Assembly (NCBI RefSeq): GCF_022664395.1
Contig: NZ_JAKRET010000008.1
Coordinates: forward strand, 124,001-188,000
DNA: 64,000 bases
Reading direction: 5' to 3'
Source: Sphingomonas lacusdianchii
GTDB lineage: Bacteria; Pseudomonadota; Alphaproteobacteria; Sphingomonadales; Sphingomonadaceae
Part shown: positions 58,818 through 64,000 of the stretch, piece by piece
How the letters are laid out: every line of letters starts with the position of its first letter
How positions within the stretch are numbered: position 1 is the stretch's first letter
Translations under genes and position numbers: made by a program
Notes under the pieces: model-generated
The model's database searches: none
What the model saw: only the letters and a program-made list of their open reading frames with translations
What the model was told of the DNA's origin: nothing

Positions 58818-59542
58818 CCGGGCCACTGCGTCTGGGCGTCAATATCGATCACGTCGCGACCGTCCGCAACGCGCGCGGTTCGGGCTATCCCGATCCGGTC
58901 CGCGCCGCGCTGCTGGCGGCCGAGCACGGCGCGGACGGGATCACGGCCCATCTGCGCGAGGATCGCCGGCACATCACCGACGAGGATATCGCGCGGCTGT
59001 CGGCGGAGCTGACCGTGCCGCTCAACCTCGAAATGGCGGCGACCGACGAGATGCTCGGAATCGCGCTGCGCCATCGTCCGCACGCCGCCTGCATCGTCCC
59101 CGAAAAGCGTGAGGAGCGCACGACCGAGGGCGGGCTCGACGCCGCCGGACAGCACGATAATTTAGCGCCGATGGTCCGCGAACTGGGCGCGGCGGGGGTG
59201 CGGGTGTCGCTGTTCATCGAACCCGATGCGCAGCAAATCGCCGCCGCCGTGGCGCTCGGCGCGCCGGTGGTCGAGCTGCACACCGGCCGCTATGCCGAAC
59301 TGGCGGGCGACGAGCAGGTCGCCGAACTGCGCCGCATCGCCGATGCCGCGGCACTGGCGGCGAAGAACGGGATCGAGGTCCATGCCGGACACGGGCTGAC
59401 CTTCGACAATGTGATCCCGATCGCCGCGATCCCGCAGGTGCGCGAGCTGAATATCGGCCATTTCCTGATCGGCGAGGCGATCTTCGGTGGCCTGGGGCCG
59501 ATGGTGCGGCGAATGAAGAATCTGATGGAGACCGCGCGGTGA
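58814..59542 (+). CDS. pdxJ: Pyridoxine 5'-phosphate synthase
   Basis: Condenses 1-deoxyxylulose 5-phosphate with 3-amino-2-oxopropyl phosphate to form pyridoxine 5'-phosphate. 242 residues, TIM barrel. Family blocks: [62 protein letters not shown] and [17 protein letters not shown]. Product PLP serves the PLP enzymes in the window (thrC and the sulfur enzyme). Overlaps pyrE upstream; a family A repeat separates it from acpS. Confidence 0.97.
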   Translation: MTGPLRLGVNIDHVATVRNARGSGYPDPVRAALLAAEHGADGITAHLREDRRHITDEDIARLSAELTVPLNLEMAATDEMLGIALRHRPHAACIVPEKREERTTEGGLDAAGQHDNLAPMVRELGAAGVRVSLFIEPDAQQIAAAVALGAPVVELHTGRYAELAGDEQVAELRRIADAAALAAKNGIEVHAGHGLTFDNVIPIAAIPQVRELNIGHFLIGEAIFGGLGPMVRRMKNLMETAR

Positions 59543-59550
59543 GGAGTGGA

Positions 59551-59692
59551 AAATCCTCCCCGGCACGGGGAGGGGGACCAGCCGCAGGCTGGTGGAGGGG
59601 GATGTCCTCCGCCACGACGGTTGCGTTTGGGGATACCCCCCTCCACCACTCGCATTCGCGAGCGGTTCCCCTCCCCGTACCGGGGAGGATTT
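59551..59692. repeat. REP-like palindromic element, family A copy 6
   Basis: A 142-bp inverted repeat (AAATCCTCCCCGGCACGGGG to CCCCGTACCGGGGAGGATTT) between pdxJ and acpS inside the operon. Its 3' terminal arm holds GGGGAGGA and reaches to within two bases of the acpS ATG. Confidence 0.93.
59682..59689 (+). promoter_or_regulatory. Repeat-derived ribosome binding site for acpS
   Basis: GGGGAGGA at 59682-59689, then TTTT and ATG at 59694. It is the only purine-rich tract near the start and is the conserved terminus of the family A repeat. Confidence 0.7.
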
Positions 59693-59693
59693 T

Positions 59694-60101
59694 ATGATCG
59701 TCGGTCTCGGCTCGGACCTCTGCAATATCGAGCGGATCCAGTCGTCGCTCGACCGGTTCGGCGACCGGTTCCTCCAGCGCGTCTTCACCGAGGTCGAACA
59801 GGCCAAGGCTGCCCGACGCCCCTTCACCCGCGCCGGTACGCTCGCGAAGCGATTCGCTGCCAAGGAAGCCTTTTCCAAGGCGGTCGGGACCGGCTTTGCG
59901 CAGGGTGTGTTCATGCGCGATATCGGCGTGGTCAACGCCCGCTCGGGCGCGCCGACACTGGCGCTGACTGGTGGTGCGAAAGCGCGACTTGACGCGATGA
60001 TGCCCGAGGGCCACGTCGCGAAAGTGCATCTGACGATGACCGACGATCACCCCTGGGCGCAGGCGTTCGTCATCATCGAGGCGGTGCCGGCAACAGAGTA
60101 G
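59694..60101 (+). CDS. acpS: Holo-acyl-carrier-protein synthase
   Basis: Transfers 4'-phosphopantetheine from CoA to acyl carrier protein. 135 residues from ATG 59694. The Mg-binding start [20 protein letters not shown] and the catalytic [14 protein letters not shown] are the AcpS motifs. An upstream extension of the frame runs through the repeat and was not used. lepB follows eight bases after the stop. Confidence 0.95.
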   Translation: MIVGLGSDLCNIERIQSSLDRFGDRFLQRVFTEVEQAKAARRPFTRAGTLAKRFAAKEAFSKAVGTGFAQGVFMRDIGVVNARSGAPTLALTGGAKARLDAMMPEGHVAKVHLTMTDDHPWAQAFVIIEAVPATE

Positions 60102-60109
60102 GACGATTG

Positions 60110-61066
60110 ATGGCCGATCATCTGGCGCTGGAGAACGATGGAGTTCCCGCGTCGTCGCCGACCCCGGCGCCTGCCCACCGCCATCCGCCGCGGCGTGCGC
60201 GGCTCGACTGGAAGGGCGAATTGCGCGGGCTGTTCTGGCTGTTGCTGGTGGTGCTGGGCTTTCACAGCTTCATCGCCAAGCCCTTCTACATCCCGTCCGA
60301 ATCGATGCTGCCGGGCTTGCGCGTCGGGGATCGGCTGGTGGTGAGCAAATATGCCTATGGCTGGTCGTTCGTGTCGCCGACCATCCCCAATCCGGTGGCG
60401 ATGTTCCGCGACATCGTGCTGCATGAGCCGCAGGAAACGTGGAGCGTCCAGTTGCCGGCATGGCATGGCCGGCTGTGGGGGTCGATGCCCGAGCGTGGGG
60501 ACGTGGTCATCGTCAAGCCGCCGGGCAGCAACACCGACCTGATCAAGCGCGTCATCGGCCTGCCGGGCGACCGGCTGGAGGTGGCGGGGGGCGTCGTCTA
60601 CATCAACGACGTCGCCATTCCGCGCAAGGCGATGGGCGATGCGATGATCCCGGTTGACGCCAATACCCGCTGCGACGCCTATCAATATCCGGGCGCGCTG
60701 GTGCGGACCGACAAGGGCGCGTTCTGCCGCCTGCCGATGTATCGCGAGACGCTGCCGAACGGGCGGCAGTACGACACGATCGACCTCGGCTATTCGCAGG
60801 GCGACAATTTCGCGCCGATCGTGATCCCGGCCAACCATGTATTCCTGATGGGCGACAATCGCGACAACAGCGCCGACAGCCGCTTTTCCGAAGCCGAGCG
60901 TGGGCTGGGCGGGCCGGTGCCGTGGGAGAATATCGGCGGGCGTGCCGAATTCATCACCTTCTCGCTCGACGGCACGACCAGCCTGAACCCGGCGACATGG
61001 TTCAGCTCGTTCCGCAGCGGCCGCGCCGGCACGTCGCTGGTGCCGGCAGGCGGGAATGCGCAGTGA
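60110..61066 (+). CDS. lepB: Signal peptidase I
   Basis: Inner-membrane serine protease that removes Sec signal peptides. 318 residues from ATG 60110. One N-terminal anchor (LRGLFWLLLVVLGFHSFIAK) precedes the catalytic Ser in FYIPSESMLPGLRVGD and the general-base Lys in TDLIKRVIGLPGD; box E is FLMGDNRDNSADSRF. A long insert between boxes C and D and a 40-residue Pro-rich cytosolic N-terminus are seen. In many alphaproteobacteria rnc follows; here a MaiA-like gene overlaps the stop (GTGA). Confidence 0.96.
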   Translation: MADHLALENDGVPASSPTPAPAHRHPPRRARLDWKGELRGLFWLLLVVLGFHSFIAKPFYIPSESMLPGLRVGDRLVVSKYAYGWSFVSPTIPNPVAMFRDIVLHEPQETWSVQLPAWHGRLWGSMPERGDVVIVKPPGSNTDLIKRVIGLPGDRLEVAGGVVYINDVAIPRKAMGDAMIPVDANTRCDAYQYPGALVRTDKGAFCRLPMYRETLPNGRQYDTIDLGYSQGDNFAPIVIPANHVFLMGDNRDNSADSRFSEAERGLGGPVPWENIGGRAEFITFSLDGTTSLNPATWFSSFRSGRAGTSLVPAGGNAQ

Positions 61067-61701
61067 GCGACGTGACGCTGTACGACTATTTCCGGTCGTC
61101 GGCGGGTTATCGCGTACGCATCGCGCTGAACCTCAAGCGAGTCGCTTATGATCGCGTCGAGATTTCGCTGCTGAAGGGCGAACAGCGTGCGCCCGACCAT
61201 CTGGCGCGCAACCGCCAGGGGCTCGTGCCCGCACTCGCCCTGCCCGACGGGACCGTGCTGACCCAGTCCCTGGCGATCCTCGACTGGCTCGACAGCGCCT
61301 ATCCCGAACCGCGCCTGTTCCCCGCCGATCCGCTGGCGCGCGCGCAGGCGATGGCGCTGGCGCTGGTGATCGTCGCCGACATTCACCCGATCGACAATCT
61401 GCGCGTGCTACAGCGCCTTGAAAGCCAGTTCGGTGCCGATGCGGCGGCGAAGGCCGACTGGTATCGCCACTGGATCGCGCTGGGGCTCGACGCGCTGGAG
61501 GCGAGCGCGCCGGCGGACGGGTTTTTTGGCGGCGATGCGCCGGGAGTGGTCGATTGCTGCCTCGTGCCGCAACTCTACAATGTCCGGCGGTTCGACCTCG
61601 ATCTGTCGCCATGGCCGCATCTGGTCGCGATCGACGCGCGAGCATCGGCACTGCCCGCCTTTGCGGATGCGCATCCCGACCGGGTGGCGCCCGCGGCATG
61701 A
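61063..61701 (+). CDS. maiA: Maleylacetoacetate isomerase (zeta-class GST)
   Basis: Glutathione-dependent cis-trans isomerase of tyrosine/homogentisate breakdown, 212 residues from GTG 61063, overlapping the lepB stop. The zeta-GST active site is YFRSSAGYRVRIALNLK (SSxxxRVRIAL), then QGLVPALALPDG and TQSLAILDWLDSAYPEPRLF, and late IDNLRVLQRL. Glutathione would come from GshB. No hmgA or fahA is adjacent, so isomerase function is inferred from the family. Confidence 0.9.
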   Translation: MSDVTLYDYFRSSAGYRVRIALNLKRVAYDRVEISLLKGEQRAPDHLARNRQGLVPALALPDGTVLTQSLAILDWLDSAYPEPRLFPADPLARAQAMALALVIVADIHPIDNLRVLQRLESQFGADAAAKADWYRHWIALGLDALEASAPADGFFGGDAPGVVDCCLVPQLYNVRRFDLDLSPWPHLVAIDARASALPAFADAHPDRVAPAA

Positions 61702-61743
61702 TGCTGGCGAATGCCGGGCCATGCGCGTAGGACGTCGCGCGAC

Positions 61744-62658
61744 ATGGTAAGCGATACCGACGCCATACGGGCTGGTCCCGACCTTGCCGGGCTGGAGCCG
61801 CTCGAACGGTTCCGCCCCCGCTGGCCGCGCATCCTCGGCGCGGCGCTGTCGGGGCTGATGATCGTCGGGCTGGCGTGGGAGCTGTTCGACCACGGCTGGG
61901 CGGGGGTCGAACTGGCCGCACCGGATTCGCCGTGGTTCTACCTCTTCTTCGCGCTCGCCTATCTCTCCCCGCCGCTGTTTGATTTCATCATCTTCCGCGC
62001 GCTCTGGCGGCTGCCGTTCGACGGGTTCGGCGCGCTGGTGCGGAAGCGGATCGCGAACGATGTCGTGATCGGCTATTCGGGCGACGTGTTCTTCTATGCC
62101 TGGGCGCGTGCCCGGCTGAAGATGGTGACTGCGCCGTTCGGGGCGGTAAAGGACGTGACGATCCTGTCGGGCATCGCCGGTAATATCGTCACCGTCGGCA
62201 TGCTCGCGGTGGCGCTCCCCTTCGCCTTCGAACTGTTCACCGCGCCGCAGCTCAGGATGCTGAGCTGGTCGGCGGCGGTCGCGGTCGGGATTTCGGGCGT
62301 GCTGCTACTGTTCTCGCGCCGGGTATTCTCGCTGCCCGCGCGGATGCTGGGCTGGATCTTCGGCGTCCACTGCCTGCGCCTCGTCCTCGGGTCGCTCGCC
62401 TTTGGTATCGCCAGCTATTTCGCCATGCCCTGGGTGTCGATCAAATGGTGGCTGTTCCTCGCCGCCGGGCGTCTCGTCGTGGCACGGCTGCCGCTGCTGC
62501 CGAACAAAGACCTTCTTTTCGCCAACTTCGCGATTATGTTCATCGGGCATGGCGAAGCCCTGTCCGACCTCGTCGCCTTCGTCGCGACGCTCACCTTGTT
62601 TACCCACGCGGTGTTGATGGCGGCATTCGGGCTTCCTGCGCTCGCAAGGAAAGAATGA
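61744..62658 (+). CDS. Polytopic membrane protein, unknown function
   Basis: A 304-residue protein with about six or seven hydrophobic segments (e.g. ILGAALSGLMIVGLAWELF, WFYLFFALAYLSPPLFDFII, TILSGIAGNIVTVGMLAVAL). Between the second and third segments lies a charged loop, RKRIANDVVIGYSGDVFFYA. The pattern recalls flippase-like or YbhN-like integral proteins but no family motif is certain. An in-frame ATG at 61711 is possible. It is followed at once by a DUF2141 gene and a glycosyltransferase, suggesting an envelope-related group. Confidence 0.7.
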   Translation: MVSDTDAIRAGPDLAGLEPLERFRPRWPRILGAALSGLMIVGLAWELFDHGWAGVELAAPDSPWFYLFFALAYLSPPLFDFIIFRALWRLPFDGFGALVRKRIANDVVIGYSGDVFFYAWARARLKMVTAPFGAVKDVTILSGIAGNIVTVGMLAVALPFAFELFTAPQLRMLSWSAAVAVGISGVLLLFSRRVFSLPARMLGWIFGVHCLRLVLGSLAFGIASYFAMPWVSIKWWLFLAAGRLVVARLPLLPNKDLLFANFAIMFIGHGEALSDLVAFVATLTLFTHAVLMAAFGLPALARKE

Positions 62659-63170
62659 TGCAATTGCCTCTGACGCTGCTCGGTGCAGCGTTGCTCGTCG
62701 CGACGCCCGCCGCCGCGCAATCGATCGGCAGCGATGCCGCCGCCTGCAACAACGGGCAGGGGCCGGCGATCCGCGTCAACGTCGTGGGTCTGAAGGACCG
62801 CACCGGCCGGCTGAAGCTGGAACTGTACCCTGCGAACGAGGACGATTTCCTCAAAGACGATCGCGACCTGCGTGCCGAGGGCAAGTTCTTCCGCCGCGTC
62901 TGGGCCGACATGCCGGCATCGGGCGCGGTGCAGATGTGCATCCGCGCCCCGTCGCCCGGCCGCTATGCGCTGTTGTTCACCCATGACCGCGACGGGCGCA
63001 ACAAGTTCAATTTCATGCGCGATGGCGCCGGCTTTCCGGGCGCGGGCAAGCTCGGGCGGGCGCGGCCGAAACTGGCGCAGGCGATCGTGACCGTGCCGGC
63101 GGGCGTGACGACGACGACGGTGCGCGCCCAGTATCTGCGCGGGCTGGGCGGTTTCGCCCCGCTCGGCTGA
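62658..63170 (+). CDS. DUF2141 family exported protein
   Basis: A 170-residue protein with a signal peptide (MQLPLTLLGAALLVATPAAA). DUF2141 features: IRVNVVGLKDRTGRLKLELY, GKFFRRVWADMPASGAVQMC and RYALLFTHDRDGRNKFNFM (the H-D-x-N-x-K/N signature). Two cysteines may pair. ATG 62655 is also in frame; both overlap the stop of the membrane protein gene. Function unknown, probably periplasmic. Confidence 0.85.
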   Translation: MQLPLTLLGAALLVATPAAAQSIGSDAAACNNGQGPAIRVNVVGLKDRTGRLKLELYPANEDDFLKDDRDLRAEGKFFRRVWADMPASGAVQMCIRAPSPGRYALLFTHDRDGRNKFNFMRDGAGFPGAGKLGRARPKLAQAIVTVPAGVTTTTVRAQYLRGLGGFAPLG

Positions 63171-63189
63171 CCCGGCCGATCGATCCCCG

Positions 63190-64000
63190 ATGCGCGTCGT
63201 CGACGTCAACGAATTCTATTCGCCCACCGGCGGCGGGGTCCGTACCTATATCGATCACAAGATGACGATCATGGCCGAGCTGGGCCACGAACTGATCGTC
63301 ATCGCGCCGGCAAAGCACAATGCGGTCGAGGAACGCCCCGGCGGCGGGCGCATCCACTGGGTGAAGGCGCCGACACTGGTGCTCGACCCGAATTACGGCA
63401 TCTTCGTACGCGGCGGCGCGATTCACGCGCTGCTCGACGAACTCCATCCCGATGTGGTCGAGGCATCGAGCCCGTGGCGCCCCGCGACCATCGTCGCCGA
63501 CTGGCCGGGCCATGCGGTGAAGGTCTATTTCGCGCATAACGACAATGTCGGTGCCTATCCGCTGCGCTGGTTCGAACGGCTGGCCAGCCGCGAGCGGATC
63601 GAGGAGGCGTTCATGTGGTGGACGCGCTACATGGCGCGCTACCTCGCCAAGATGGACGCGTTCGTCACCAACGGCCCGGCGCTGGAAAAGCGCCATGCCG
63701 CGCGCGGGCTGACGGTGCATGCGTCGATGCCGCTCGGCATCCAGCGCGGCTTCTTCTCACCCGAGCATCGCGACGAACAGTTGCGCGCGTCGCTGCTCGA
63801 ACAACTCGGCCTCCCGCCCGAGGGGCATTTGCTACTCGGGCTGGGGCGGCACCATGCCGAGAAACGCTGGCCGATGATCTTCGACGCGGTCGAGATGGCG
63901 GGCGACCATATGGCGGTCGGCATGATCCAGATCGGCAGCGGCGTGCATACCCGCCGGCTCGAACACCGGCTGAAGAACAGCCCGCATATCAAGCTGTTCC
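63190..64000 (+). CDS. Glycosyltransferase, GT4-like, 3' end missing
   Basis: GT-B-fold glycosyltransferase; about 270 residues are visible before the window ends. Start MRVVDVNEFYSPTGGGVRTY holds the N-terminal glycine-rich acceptor loop; ELGHELIVIAPAKHN and HPDVVEASSPWRPATIVADW follow, and the C-terminal domain begins LLLGLGRHHAEKRWPMIFDA. The donor-site E-x7-E lies beyond the window. It probably acts on a polysaccharide or glycolipid of the envelope. No signal peptide. ATG 63190 follows the DUF2141 stop by 19 bases. Confidence 0.88.
   Translation, partial: MRVVDVNEFYSPTGGGVRTYIDHKMTIMAELGHELIVIAPAKHNAVEERPGGGRIHWVKAPTLVLDPNYGIFVRGGAIHALLDELHPDVVEASSPWRPATIVADWPGHAVKVYFAHNDNVGAYPLRWFERLASRERIEEAFMWWTRYMARYLAKMDAFVTNGPALEKRHAARGLTVHASMPLGIQRGFFSPEHRDEQLRASLLEQLGLPPEGHLLLGLGRHHAEKRWPMIFDAVEMAGDHMAVGMIQIGSGVHTRRLEHRLKNSPHIKLF

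Overview
The window is GC-rich, densely coded chromosomal DNA from an alphaproteobacterium, most likely a Sphingomonas-like member of the Sphingomonadales. That placement is an inference from gene content and order: prfA-prmC-DUF4167, a very large NAD-glutamate dehydrogenase, the ctaC-ctaD/ctaB-ctaG-ctaE oxidase cluster ending in SURF1-thrC, pyrE-pdxJ-acpS-lepB, a PAS_5 protein and acetoacetyl-CoA reductase. No phage, plasmid, CRISPR or rRNA genes were seen.

Layout. 1-3.2 kb: 3' part of prfA, prmC and a DUF4167 protein. 3.2-15.7 kb, mostly minus strand: DedA, glutathione synthetase, a frameshifted SleB-type hydrolase, an M16 peptidase, tgt, a PLP sulfur-amino-acid enzyme, and the lgt-methyltransferase-GNAT-pgeF operon. 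15.9-22 kb, plus strand: a lone molybdopterin oxidoreductase subunit, hemH, phbB and an S41 peptidase. 22-25.4 kb: a PAS protein, tRNA-Thr(CGT), and an integration scar made of a decayed P4-type integrase and an IS66 remnant. 25.4-30 kb: NAD-GDH. 30.2-38.6 kb: a secreted degenerate zincin-like protein, then a GH35-GH31-aldose epimerase set, probably for xyloglucan-type oligosaccharides, then an MliC-like lipoprotein. 38.8-46.8 kb: TraB/GumN, mfd, an SDR, PCD, a zincin, ccmAB and an RNA methyltransferase. 46.8-58 kb, all minus strand: thrC and the aa3 oxidase locus, interrupted by a DUF1800-DUF1501 pair. 58.2-64 kb, plus strand: pyrE-pdxJ-acpS-lepB-maiA, a membrane protein, a DUF2141 protein and a glycosyltransferase that runs off the end.

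Three families of intergenic palindromic repeats punctuate the window. The most striking is a 130-145 bp element in six copies. Its ends lie against stop codons, and in two places its terminal GGGGAGGA appears to be the Shine-Dalgarno sequence of the next gene (acpS and the lgt-linked methyltransferase).

I found no clear new defence or biosynthetic system. The best leads are the repeat-supplied ribosome binding sites, the DUF1800-DUF1501 insertion in the oxidase locus, the operator-like palindromes before GH35-GH31, and the hairpin over the integrase start. All functions come from motif reading and family knowledge without database searches.
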